The notes below the pieces were generated by a model. The model was given only the letters and a program-made list of their open reading frames with translations. It searched no databases and had not been told where the DNA came from. A DNA stretch of 64,000 nucleotides, taken from Penelope pileata (lineage: Eukaryota; Chordata; Aves; Galliformes; Cracidae). The DNA is taken from positions 18,486-82,485 of the forward strand of contig WBMW01002322.1 in the NCBI GenBank assembly GCA_013396635.1. The letters run 5' to 3'. A program made the translations under genes and the position numbers. This document shows positions 13,201-24,900 of the stretch, one piece after another (the first letter of the stretch is position 1; each line of letters opens with the position of its first letter).

Positions 13201-14291
13201 AATAAAAATTCTGACAAAGAAACTTTATTGACTCTATATACTACTTTACTAATTATATTTTTTCTATTCCTTTCAGTATTGCTTATATGTAGTGGAGACC
13301 TTGCTCTTCCAAGTGGATTACAGAAAAACTCCAAGGGACTATTTCCCTGCCAGTGGATATACCAGGATGATGCAATGTGTTATTCTATAGTATCTAGGAA
13401 AGCTCCTATCCAACTGAACAGTGCATGAAAATACTACAAAAAGGTCTGCCCCAACACGGACAAATTCTATATTGTCAGGAAAAGAACTTAAATTCAACTA
13501 GCAGATAACTGTACTCTCAAAGAAGAAAGCTCCACATTCTCCATGCATTAGAGAAGGCAGACAATGAAGAAGGAGCTAATCTGCGTAAGGCCAATGGATT
13601 GACACCCTCACCCTGCCAAAACCATCTATAAACCCTTACAAAACATCACGTCTCATAAAACAATCACACAGTTGATCCAACAGAGAAAAATATCAGATGC
13701 TCCACAGTCCCACCCCTAATATAAACTGTTTCTTGATTAATGGCAGGATCCTAGCAGGGCTTTTTATTAAAAAGTAAACATTTTTTTTTTCAGCTATTGA
13801 AGCTAACAAGAACTCTGCTTCACAAAGTTTATCCTGCTCATTGGAAATGTTAGCAGAAGCACTCTGAAACTGAGAGGAATGAAATGAGAGATGGATTTTT
13901 TTTTTGTTTCAATTGTTATCTGAATATTTTCTAAATAAAGTCATAATAAAGGTTTAATGTTTAATGGAGTTTCATAGAGTTATTTCAACACTATTGTACT
14001 TGGTGAACTCTGGAAAAACCCTTCTTAACACTCATACTTTGCTTTCCTCTCTTGCTCTCTAATGAGCTTTGAAACAAGCTAAGGTTGTTCAGAAGACCTA
14101 CAAAAACAAGGACCCATGTGTTCATACCCTTCGAAGGATATAAAAAGTCTCCTGTGAGCTTCCATGGGCTTATTCAGACACAAGTATTCCCATTGCTGAC
14201 AATTTTCCTCTCATTTTAAAGATTCTCTCACTCATTTGCTAAACTCTCCCTACTCAGCAGGGTTCTGTGAATAACAAGGTGATTGGCTTAC
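10297..14291 (-). other. ZNF385D intron, no other gene
   Basis: A 3,995-nt intron between the 34-codon exon and the last exon, with donor gtaagcc and acceptor tttcccacag. It is AT-rich. I recognise no transposon or RNA gene in it. Confidence 0.8.
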
Positions 14292-14393
14292 CCCTAGAGG
14301 ATGTGTTCCCTTTTGGAGTTTGTTGTATGGGCTGTATTTAGGTTTAGGTGGCTTCCCAGCAGCTCTGTCTTTGTGCCTTCTACTGCTTATGTG
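14292..14393 (-). CDS. ZNF385D: ZNF385D short exon: histidines of the last zinc finger
   Basis: This 102-nt exon (34 codons, phase 0 at both ends) is too short to show up as an ORF. I found it by searching the 15693-10296 interval for the missing second half of the finger. It starts HISSRRHKDRAAGKPPKP, giving the His-x5-His that completes the Cys-x2-Cys of the preceding exon, and ends THPLG. The acceptor is tgtattttaacag|CAC and the donor is CTAGGG|gtaagcc; both are canonical. The following KYSPYNKLQK stretch is a basic tail seen in the family. Joining it in frame to both neighbours gives an uninterrupted protein, which is strong evidence that it is real. Confidence 0.92.
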
Positions 14394-15692
14394 CTGTTAA
14401 AATACATTGGGAAAAAAATAAATGAGTGATATTTCCTTAACAGATCATTTAAAGTTCTGCATAAAGGCTGCTGCTCTCCAAACAGCATTATTTGACTAAT
14501 TCAGTAGTGAATGAGAATAGGGCCTATTCCAGTTTGAGCAATTCTTTTGTGCACCACACATTGGGACAGTGATTTTCAGCAGTGCTCAGTTCTACTCTGC
14601 TTCCACCGTGGTCAATGAATTTTTCACCTTTGTTAACTTCAACAGGACCTGAATTAGGTCGAAGCTGGAAGCCTTTGACAAAATCCTCCCTATCTCTATA
14701 CAGTACCCATCAAATTCAATCCACTGCTGATAGAAAGCTCTGGAAGAATATTAGATAGTACTGCATTCTCTATTAGAAAAGAAAAAAAAAGTAACAAAAT
14801 AGTTTAAATCCCTAAGCAGCCTAGAGATCCTTTTAAGATTTTAGTTGAAAGATGGTTACATATCAACCTAAGCGACAATGAAGTAAAATCACTAAAACCA
14901 TTATCTTCATAAAATCTACTAGATTTTACAAGAATTCTTCTACACAGACTTTATTGCAGTATTAGACATAAATCAGAACTGTGTTTTTACTTTGATTTTC
15001 CTTCTCAAGAGAGTTCTCACAAAAAAGACAAAGAACTGGACTTTTTTTCCTGAAAGGAAAAGACAGGCATTGCTATTGTCCACTGCAGAATTTATCTTCA
15101 TTCTTGTGGAGTTCCTTAACAAATATTTAATTCCAAAAGGAATGCCTTGTTCATCTGATGAATGATTGACAATAACTTTGTGTAATTGCAATTTAGAGGT
15201 CATGCTTCTCAGTTACAAGAGTAACACTGATAAAAAGAAAAAAAGTCAAATCCTCTTCATCCCATATTTCTATGTAGGTTGTTCAGTGTTCTGGGAAAAT
15301 ACTGGCTGCAGCTACCTCTGCATCTTTGTCAAGGCAAATATCATGCAGTACACTAAATGGTAGGGTTTATTAGCTCTTGACAACTACAGTAGTCTAAAGA
15401 TAGTTGTAATGTGTTGCAGCTTACAGCTTCTATAACTCTCTAAAAACATTCTTTTATATATATATATTCATATATACATATATAAAATAGAGCTTTTGAG
15501 AAACTACATTCTGTGCAGGAGAAAATCATATCCAAAATTAAATATACAGCGTAAAAGCCAAGAACAGTGGAAAAAAGTTGTAAACTCCACTTAGGTGTGA
15601 GCTATTAGACTGACACATGCTGATTGTGTTGTTACTTCATCACTATGAAAACAAATAGCCAAGGATTCAGACTCTGCAAGCTAGCTGAGTAC
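14394..15692 (-). other. ZNF385D intron, no other gene
   Basis: A 1,299-nt intron with donor gtactc and acceptor ttttaacag. It includes a short TA-rich run near 15455-15485 and nothing else recognisable. Confidence 0.8.
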
Positions 15693-15871
15693 CTGTTTCA
15701 GTTGTGTCTCAGAGTTTACGTGCACATCACATATTTCACAGTGAAATGTTTTGTTCTGAAGGCCTGTGTTTCCTTTATTCACAGGTCCTTTGCCTTTTAC
15801 GCCTGCCCGGGGAAAGGCTTTTATGGTTCCACTTCCATTCCGAGCTTCCAGCATAGTTTTGTGCTTAGTCC
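15693..15871 (-). CDS. ZNF385D: ZNF385D internal exon: end of one finger, basic linker, start of the last finger
   Basis: The exon is 179 nt: two bases completing the split Gly codon (G|GG) plus 59 codons. It opens with TKHKTMLEARNGSG, which supplies the second zinc-binding His of the previous finger (HNSGTKH spacing, x5). A Lys/Gly/Pro-rich linker follows (KAFPRAGVKGKGPVNKG). The next finger begins at FHCEICDVHVNSETQLKQ, whose two cysteines are here and whose two histidines are in the following exon. The acceptor is tctaatgtctccag|GG with a good pyrimidine tract, and the donor is AAACAG|gtactc, phase 0. The reading frame runs three codons past the donor before a stop; those codons are intronic. 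The sequence looks almost unchanged from the mammalian protein as I remember it, so strong purifying selection is likely. Confidence 0.94.
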
Positions 15872-17776
15872 CTGGAGACATTAGAAATGGGAAACAGAAA
15901 CAACTTTGGCAATTTGGTTTCATTCACTTTTTTTTTTTTTTTTCCCTTTCTAAAACAAAATCATATGAATCTCAGCTTGGTGCTACGTGCTATCCTTGGA
16001 ATATGCCTGTGTTTGTATCAGATTAATACTAATATAATGGTATTTCACATCTGATATTTAATTATTACATTACAGGTCTGTAGGTAATTCACTAGAACAA
16101 AGCAGCCACACCAATAAGTACTAGCGCAATCAGGTACCCTGATGCGAAGTTAAATGGGTGTGACTTTTCTTATTAACTCCTGCTGCTAATAAGACCTGAA
16201 TTGTAGTTGCAAAGGAAGAATAATTTAGCTATAAAAAATGCAGTTGGCTTTGATTTGTAGTCCTGAATGGATTGATACACAGTATGCATTAGGTAGCTTA
16301 CACTTAAATATGGAATTAACTAATTAGTTGCCAAATCACAAAGGGGCAGAGGTTCCTGGCAGAAACCTGGACATAAACAAAAGCATATGAGAAACATGCA
16401 TGTGAGAAAAATGCACTTTCATTGTTTATTAAAATAAAGGTTGAACAGAAAACAATTGTGTCTATTGCTGTACCTTTATTCAGATCATATAATTTTTTAT
16501 GCTGTTGACTTCCATGCTGGTTGTCTGTGATGATGTGATTACTACTATGTATAGATTTAGTATGCCAGTGATAATCACTATATGCATAACCTTGTACACT
16601 TTTCCAAGCATGCATGTGTGACCACACACACAGTTTATCAGCATAGAAAGCAAAAACTTGGAGATTTGTAACAAAATATTCACAATAATATTTTGGATCA
16701 GAAAAATGTTTAGGGTCTAACCTTCATAGGGAGGAAGTTAAATAGGTGAAATGGATACAGCTTTATGAACTCAAATTTTCATCAGTTGAAGATCTGGCAC
16801 ACAGAAAACGCAGAGTTCAAAATTGACTAAGCTTTGTTTCTCATGAATACCAACAAATTATCATTTCCTTTTTAATTTAAATGGATTCTATAGGTGTGAC
16901 AATGTTCTTTCTTTTTTCTTTTTTTTCTTTTTTTTTTTTAATCATTTTGCTGCAGGCTACCAGCATTGTCTCCAGGATTCAAAGCTGAAACTTTCTACCT
17001 CTTAACTCTATCCTGCTGTCAGGCAATCACTAACATCCAAAATCTGAACTTTTTCCATAGAACTGTTTTAAATGCTCACTACCACCATATCAAATTACAA
17101 GACATTTTAACTCTGTCTACCACAAAGTCAATCAACAAGATACTTAAAATAGTTACTGTGGATGATGGCTGTCTACTGCTGGAACTTATTACTAGCTCTA
17201 ATAACAAAAGAAGGTTTAAAAATTAAGAAAGACAGAAGTAAGCAATTACTCACTTGACTCCCACACACCAGGCACTATCAGTTTATGAAAATGAAGGAAA
17301 AATATACTACCAAGTTATTAACAGACAATATGGAGTTAAGAATTCTAACTCTCATAATTGAACTCTGACTGACTCTGCCTCTTTCAGCCTTAATTTGTTA
17401 GATTTCAAACAAAACTAATGGCATTCATACTCAGTTTGCTAGCTGGCACAAACAAAAGTGTGCAAATTCTGAATACCAAAGGTAATGAAGCATGAGCTGT
17501 CATTTAGCTCTATAAGGCTCGGAATCTGCAAAAGCTAAAATGTATAAAAATGGGTAACTTGCGTGCAATAAAATTCCTTTCTTCCCCCTTTATGAATGCC
17601 TCTTTGCCTGTCATTTTTATTCTTTAATAGTTAATGAATTCCATGTAATTGCCAGCTTTCTGCCACCTCTTTGTCCCCTGCTGCAAGAGATCTAATCTAT
17701 TCAGGGAAAGATAATTGCAGAGCTCTTGAGACAGAAGGGAAAAAAAGGGAAGAAAGCAAGTATTGCTCCATCTCAC
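15872..17776 (-). other. ZNF385D intron, no other gene
   Basis: A 1,905-nt intron with donor gtgagatgg and acceptor gtctccag. It contains pyrimidine-rich runs near 15930-15948 and 16910-16942. No transposon or RNA gene was recognised. Confidence 0.8.
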
Positions 17777-18010
17777 CACTGTTGTGCGCCTCCAGCTGTG
17801 AGGCAGAGTTGACAGCGACTTTGCATAGTGAACAGTACAGCAATCTTTTTGCTTTTTCTTCCTCAGTCTCAACGGAAGGGCATGTGGTGCTGCTAGTGGC
17901 TGTCGTGGGGATTTTCTCCACTTTAGAGGTGATCTCAGTTGTCATAACACTGCTCTTCCGGATTTCCACGGTTGTCGTCGTTGATATTGCTGGTGTCCCT
18001 GTGGTAACAT
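17777..18010 (-). CDS. ZNF385D: ZNF385D internal exon: Ser/Thr-rich linker and start of a zinc finger
   Basis: The exon is 234 nt: two bases finishing a split codon (G|AT, Asp), 77 full codons, and one base opening the next Gly codon. The acceptor is tttgcccacag|AT after a pyrimidine tract, and the donor is CAGTG|gtgagatgg. The first 45 or so residues are Ser/Thr-rich with a short basic patch (VEIRKSS) and an acidic run (ETEEEKAKR). They lead into the finger YCSLCKVAVNSASQLEAH, with Cys-x2-Cys, 12 residues, then the first His. The second His of the finger is in the next exon, so an intron cuts through the finger. No stop or frameshift is present. The open frame continues past both splice sites by chance; those extensions are intronic and are not counted. 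Confidence 0.93.
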
Positions 18011-19609
18011 CTGTGGGCAAAGGAATGAGATGGAAGGAAACAAAATAAAAGGTTGTGACCTTTGATGTTTACTTGCTTGCATCTTAACACTGTAACCGCA
18101 CAGAGAGACAGATCATGCTGGTGATAGTTTGACTAATAGTAACAAACTAAATTTGACCTTATTCCTTGCATTTTGTGTGATTACTCCCATGTATCAAAAT
18201 GCCACGCACTGTCTCCTCCATTCTGCTAACACACAGTAAATACAGAATTCATAAACTGAAAAGAAAGGTCGTTAAGACTGTACTATACAACTGAAGGATA
18301 ATTCACCAAAAGTGGCTGTGTAAATTACCAGTAGAATAGGTAGTAAAAATTTATATGCAGCACTTCAGATGCATAAACTGCCACAGTATTGCATAATACT
18401 TACTCTGATTGAGTGACCAAGCTAAAGTTTTAATATTTTGTACTAATAAAACTAGAATTAAAATAATTGTATGCTCTTGTTATCTGATAAAATAAAAACT
18501 TAAAATGATACTTCATTTAATATCAAAACAAAACTATTATTAAATGAACAAAGGTAATTACTAATACACAGTATACATTTATACATGAATTACTATACAT
18601 TGTTTGTATACTAGTAATGTATACTAATAACATTATTAAAAATACAACATTCTGTATCTAAGACCTCCACAAACACCAAAAGGAATTTTGTTTTTTGTAT
18701 CAGCAGTACATGTAGAAAAACTTTAAGCATGTTAGACATCTAAATCTTTTGGAAATCTAGTGCCTGCATCTAAGAACACATGGTTTTTCTATAGTTTTCA
18801 AATCCAGAAGAGATAGAACACACAATGACATTGTGGTTTGAATAACATACAAATGACATTTTGTATAAGCCCTAAATATCCATGGTCAATATTGTCAGTT
18901 ATCCCAGCAAGCTCTTCAAGCCTCCAGATGAGTTTAGTTTTCAACAGAAAGTTATGAGGGTCTACATCCTTGCCAAGGACACACAAACAGCTATCCAAAT
19001 CCTGGATGCACCAAGAATCTGATAGACTAAACTTCCACATGGTTCTCACAGACCTCTAGCCATCCCATTTTGGAGCCCAATTGGATGCAGACCTGTCCCA
19101 CTGAAGAAGGGTATATTCTTACTCTCAGTCCCCTCCACTGATGCTCATGCATTTCCTGTTAAATATGTGCAGTTTCATAAAGGGAGAGAGAAGAAAAAAA
19201 CAGGTAGCATGATTTGGTAGCTAAGTACTTAGCAGGGTACAGGACAGTAAGACTCATCATTGAACCAGTGCAGAAGACTGCAAGTAGGGGACAAGAGAAG
19301 TGACAAGAGCCCTCTAAGAGAGACTAAGCTCTGCAGTGCTGTATTTTGTCATACTAAGCCTATTCAGTGGCAGCTTACCACATAAGAAATCTTAGTTACT
19401 TTAAAGAGATACTACTGGACTTGGGTACTTTCCAACATAGACAGCTCATTTTTGTTACACACATCCTTTGCTGTTAGTGGTGCTCTGCCTGTAATATATT
19501 TTACTTATTGTCATCTATCAGAATAAGCAAAATAACTATGCTTTGGATTTTAGATCTTAATATACTTTGTGATGCAGGAGGGACACATTAAACGATGCCC
19601 AAAGAGGTA
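18011..19609 (-). other. Start of the long ZNF385D intron (3' part), no gene
   Basis: AT-rich intron sequence. The 18560-18630 stretch is very rich in TA steps and contains nested inverted repeats, for example agtatacat at 18570-18578 against atgtatact at 18617-18625. No exon carrying the preceding ZNF385D residues was found here or further right. Confidence 0.6.
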
Positions 19610-20540
19610 TGTTTCAGACTAATGCTGTTCAACAATTTCGTTAATGAAGAGCATACCTATCAATTTAGCAGACAATAGCAAACCTGGAGGAAAAGCAAAC
19701 AGATGTCGAGACAAGATTCAAAACAATTTTAACACATTGGAGAAATAGTCTAGAAAACGAGATGCTTTTCAGTAAAGACAATTGCAGGAATCCACAATCA
19801 ACAGGATTATTAAAACAGGAGGAAGAACAACAGTCCCAGCACCGGAATTTGCTAGTTTTTTGTTGTTGCTGTTGTCTGTTTGTTTTGTTTGGTTGTTTTT
19901 TTTTAAGGAAAAACTTCTGGCAATGGGTAACAAGATGAGCACAGATTGCCTATACCATGGTGTTATGAGTAAGGCCCCTGCCATACTGAAAGTGCAAAGT
20001 GAAAGATTTATGAAGTATTTTTTCTCCTCCAACCAGGGGAGGCCCTGAGTCCAGTCTAGGGACTGCAAATGTCATGTTAACTTGTTTTGTTGTTAATAAT
20101 TCAGCAGCAATACAAATGCAAACCAATAGGAGGAGAGCTGAGAGGGAGAAAGCTGAAAGAAGTTAGAAGTTTAGAAAACATGGCCTATTAATACAGAACA
20201 TGAAGGGTAAACAATGACAATATTTTTTCAGCTCTGCAGAAGGTAGCTAAAAATAACAGAATAAACTTTTCTTCCTGATCCCTCCTAATAGGACATGGGC
20301 TATTGGATTACAGTAAGAGAGACTTAGATTAGACATCAGTAAATTCTTTCTAATATTAAAGCTTGTAAAGCCTTAGAATATCCTACCCACAGAGATACTG
20401 AAATATTGCATGTTGGAGGACTTGGAACTGGCTGAACGAATGTTTGCAGGAACAACCCAGGTCTGATCCCCTTTCAGTTAGCAGGAATAATTTACCTCTG
20501 AGGAACCTTCTAGCCCTGTCAATTCTTTAATTTGTGTACT
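19610..20540 (+). mobile_element. Ancient CR1/L3-like LINE relic, RT C-terminus to 3' end
   Basis: The text is badly decayed but follows the CR1/L3 order. At 19620-19760 are words from the region after the reverse-transcriptase active site (tgctgttcaacaatttcgtt, agacaatagcaaacctgg, acacattggagaaatag). At about 20035-20070 is gaggccctgagtccagtct, matching the GEASSGV-type segment of the family. The 3' part (20200-20530) includes gactcc-like and cttagattagacatcagtaa words, and it ends near gaggaaccttctagccctgtcaa. All frames carry stops. The alignment is by eye against a remembered consensus. Confidence 0.6.
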
Positions 20541-21534
20541 TTGTGATGTTTCTCCGTATTCTCCCAAGGTGTTTTAGAAATTATTACTTATAAAACCCAA
20601 AAGCTATGTTTACAATGTGAATAGTCTGCCAGGCATTAAAGCAGATAGCAAAAGTTCCTGCTCAAGGTCTAATGAAAGTATTTTTTACTGGAAAGTGAGT
20701 CTGCATGTGGTTATGTTCTGAATGTACCAAGAGTATCAAATACTGTTGCAGAAGGAATAGTGTTCTCTTGCTGAACATTCTCTTATTTTCTGTATTTTAT
20801 GGAGCAACAATGTTTCAAAAGAAAAATAATATTTTGAAATATTAAGACTTTTGTTGAGAAAATAAGTAAATGCAGCCTTTGTACATCTGTCCACAAAATT
20901 ATTAATTTAACTAGTCATTCCTTTCCCATTCTGGAAAATCCATGTTAATATTGGCTTTCCTTCAGTTGAAAGTTGTTGCAAGTGTAACAAAACCCCACTC
21001 TCAGCAGTACATAATGCTTCTTTTTAAACTTCAGTTTCTCCACCTTAGGACTATTGTACAGTAGCAAGTCTAGCCATGTACTTTCCTGTGAAAAGGAAGG
21101 TACAGAGCAGACAGCAGCAGGGAGAAAGAAGGAAGAATGATAGAAGGCATTAACATTCTCTAAGAATTGATGGCAATTTTGGTGCTTATCCTAATCTTGC
21201 AGGAAATCAGTTACATACATCAACCACCATTACCAGCTTTTCAGAGCAAGGGTCAGTGGTCAGTATACCTTAAGCAAAATATAGATCATAATTTCTTTAC
21301 TTTATGTAGGAAAATCTGAGGCAACAGACAAAAAAATGCTTAAATACCTGTAGATTCTACTTCAAATAGATGTCCTTCTGCATGTATGTTGATCCTACAC
21401 TTCACCGTTAGAGTGAAAATACAATCAGTATTTTGATATGTATATGTAGAAGCATCATTATATATAAAAAATAAACTAAAAATGGTAAATGCCATCAGCA
21501 TATTCTTTAACTACCAAAACCATCATTATAGAAG

Positions 21535-21934
21535 GAAGGGATGCCATCCAGAGAGACCCTGACAAACTCAAAAGGTGGGTCTGTATCAGCCTAGTGAGGT
21601 TCAACACAGAGAAGTTAAAGGTCTTGCGCTCGGGTCAAAGTAATCCCAGATATATATACAGACTAGGAGAAAAACTTGAGAGTAGTCCTGCTGAGAAGAA
21701 CCTGAGGGTCCTGGTGGATGAAAAACTGAACATGAGCCAGCAGTGTTCTCTTGCAGCTCAAAAGGCCAATGGCATCCTGTGCTCCATCAGGACAGGGATG
21801 GCCAGCAGGGACAGGGAAGTGATTGTCCCTCTCTACTCTGCCCTCATGAGGCCCCATCTGGAGTACTGTGTCCAGGTCCGGGGTCCCCAGTACAAGAAAG
21901 GCGTGGAACTGTTGGAGAGGGTTCAGAGAAGGGC
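21535..21934 (+). mobile_element. CR1 LINE fragment (RT C-terminal part), cut at an N
   Basis: In the plus frame it reads AIQRDPDKLKRW, later KNLRVLVDEKLNMSQQC, KANGILCSIRTGMAS and VPLYSALMRPHLEYC, then LLERVQRR. This is the conserved stretch after the reverse-transcriptase domain of avian CR1 ORF2. The frame is open for the whole fragment. It stops exactly at an N (21935), after which the DNA is unrelated and AT-rich, so the true 3' end of the copy is not visible. It lies antisense to ZNF385D. Confidence 0.92.
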
Positions 21935-21935
21935 N

Positions 21936-24900
21936 AGTATATATTCTGCTCATATACCTTCCAAAATATACCCTTTATTAGTACATCATATATTCATCAA
22001 TGCAAACACATTAATGACATCAAAACACATACTAGAAAACTACCCAAGTTCACCATGTAAAAGCCATGACACATTTAAAGATGAAAAGTTGTTCCTCCTC
22101 AAATAAACTGTAGAAATTACTTGGAATGCATTTTAAAAGCTGTCAAGGAAGCTCACAAAGAGGAATTGAAATTCTTTTCTTACCAGAATTTCTAATCTAA
22201 CCAGTGTCTGATTCTTCAAATATATTCCAGTATTTCTGTCTGTACATAGTTTGTTGTCCTAAATACAGTCTACAGGATTAAAGGTATAAGGGACTAAGGG
22301 GGAGGGGGAAAAGCGGTAGGAAGGCATTTGAACTGATGCCTTGAAGACTGATTCAGCATTTCTTAGCACTATATTGCAACAATGCTTTAAGAGCTATTTC
22401 AATAATAAATGATCTAAAAATGAGCTGGAAATTCAGTCACAGTCAAATAGAAGATTTGTTTCTGGTGACGCAGGCTTGCAGAACTGTGCTATTTTCATAC
22501 CAGTGGCCTGCAGCAAATATTCATTATTGCAACTGTTGCTGCTTGGCTTTGACATAATAGCAGATTACTGACATTGTATGGAACTGGATTCCAGCATCAA
22601 AAAAAAAAAAAGAAGACTTCAGGATTCACAACAATCCATTTATGCTCCTGGTCTTAGTATAGTAACAGAATAAATGTTAAAAATATTTTTTTAAAAAAAA
22701 TTCATTAAAAACTAATCTGGCTCACTGGAAAAAATCAAAGGTTTATTTTAACAAGAAGACAAAACTAGAAGAAAAACACTCAGTGAGAATTGACTCCTTT
22801 GGGTAGTACAGATACCATAGTTCCATAGGAAAACTGCAAGCATGTGATTAAGGTCCTTTTAAATAAGCAATATGAATTTTATATCCAGCAACAAAACTCA
22901 TGATTTCTCTTTAGTCTGAAGAAAGAGAAAATTACAGCCAACTCATATGTTTCTTCTGAGTATGTGAAAGTCTCACTCATCAGTTTCGGCTACTAAGCAT
23001 AAGAATTTCTTATCCTAAAACTATAAATAGACCTACAGAGAGAAAAGTGGTCTGACTTCAAACAGATCACAACTATTTATGAGCTTATTTTTGTTTCCAC
23101 AATCTCAAGTGTGGAATCTCAATCTCATTTAAAAAATATCTGATTTAGTACATAACCCATGCATTCTGGTCTCATTTAAATTCAGCTTTGCCTTTGACAT
23201 AAAAGGATTGAGCATTCGGCCCATCATGCTGTCCATGAAGCAAAACAAAACATAATAAAATTTAAAAAAAGCCAGAAAGCATGTTCTTTATTATGCCAAG
23301 AGAACATTGATATAAAGTATTTCACTGTACTATAAGACCTCTTACTGTTGCAAAAGCATTGCCACCTGGCTTGTTTGCTTGTTGCAAACCTGCGTCCAGT
23401 AACAGACCACTCAAGTATGGGTGCTTGACACTGGCACATTCAAAAAGTCTCAGTGTTTCAGTTTCCTGCTTGCTAGGAACCGGGTCCCTGGCTTCCTTGG
23501 GCTTTGTTGAAAATCCTATGCTCCATGTCCTCTCTGCTAATTACATTTGAAGATAAAATATCTTTTCTTTTGAATCTATAAATATAACAGTGGAATATAT
23601 TGTAAACAAAGTACCGTCTCAAAAATAACTGTATGATCAAATGTTTTTTTGTGTTTGGCTGACTTTCCGTATTCCTGTACTTAAACATTAGCATGTGTGC
23701 TAGCACATTGGTTGAATCTGGCACTTAATCAAAACACTTCGGAGAACTTTGCCTCAAATGTATCAGCTCCTCCTCTTCTATATGTGGAGAATACAACTTG
23801 CATATTTTGTGGTTGATTGATATTTGGCCCATTACAATACATTGTACAGAAAATTCGTTCAGCATCATATTAGGAAAATTCCATTCATTTTACTTAGTTT
23901 TGCATTCAAAAACTGGATTCAATCTATTTTTATAGATCTATCCTGCCCTAAATGGATGTCTTTCATTTAGAGAGTCAGAGCTGTGTTTTTAGAACTTAGA
24001 AGGATCCACATAATTCCTTTTTAAGTATCCTACATCACAGGGCTTTTTTTTTTTGTATAAAAGTTCTAATATCTGAATGACAGTTGCATACTTCATTATT
24101 TCATGATACGATCTCTTTCAGTGAAACAACACTAAATATCAGAAATCATGTTATTTGCCTGATCTTTTACAGGATGGATGCTAATTAATGTATGCAATTA
24201 ATGGAAGAGTTGAGAAATATGAAATAATGAACAAAGCTAGGTATGGCTCAACAGCAATGGAACACGAAAATTTTTGATGAGGTGCCTCTTCTTTCTTAAA
24301 CATCCACCTGTTTTCTCTTCCTTCTCCTTTCACTGTCCTGGCTTGCTAGTCACTGCCTTCCTAATGTTCCTTGCTATTTTGCTTTGTCTAGGTCTTCATT
24401 GTGAATGCTTTTGATATTCAGAAAATGAAAGGCTGAGTGTTTCTAATGTACTGCCCAAGCATTTCCTCAAACAAACAGAACAAGCTCTACTGAGAAAGAG
24501 AAGGACTGTAAAACTTTCCCAGGATCAGCATGAAAGCCAATACCAGGAATTTTCTTGCTTTGTAACTGGAGAAGCAATGACCTCACTGCTTTGACCAGTC
24601 CCTGTTGTACAACACTTAAATAAATCACATTATACACAGTATTCATGGCTTAAAAATAAAGGATGAAGAAACAATTGGCCCTAAAACAAGTGGCTTCATT
24701 TTACTGAGACTTCTACTCCATGCTTCCCTGTGACATGCTTCGGTGCTGACCTGATGGGAACAAGATAGAAAACAGCATGTTTGGTGACAAAAGATGTCCT
24801 CAGAGAGCGACAGTGAAGAGAAAGTAGCAAACTTCACATAATTACTCTGGATTTTTTTCTCCAGCTAAGCTTGAATCAGCTGAGTCCTAAAATGACCCTT

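Noticed and set aside
17671..18048. 125-codon open frame on plus over a ZNF385D exon
   Set aside because: It is the antisense of the conserved minus-strand exon, which has correct splice sites and known motifs.
18560..18630. Nested palindromes built from tatac/gtata
   Set aside because: Nearly pure AT sequence makes such pairing likely by chance; not reported as a hairpin element.
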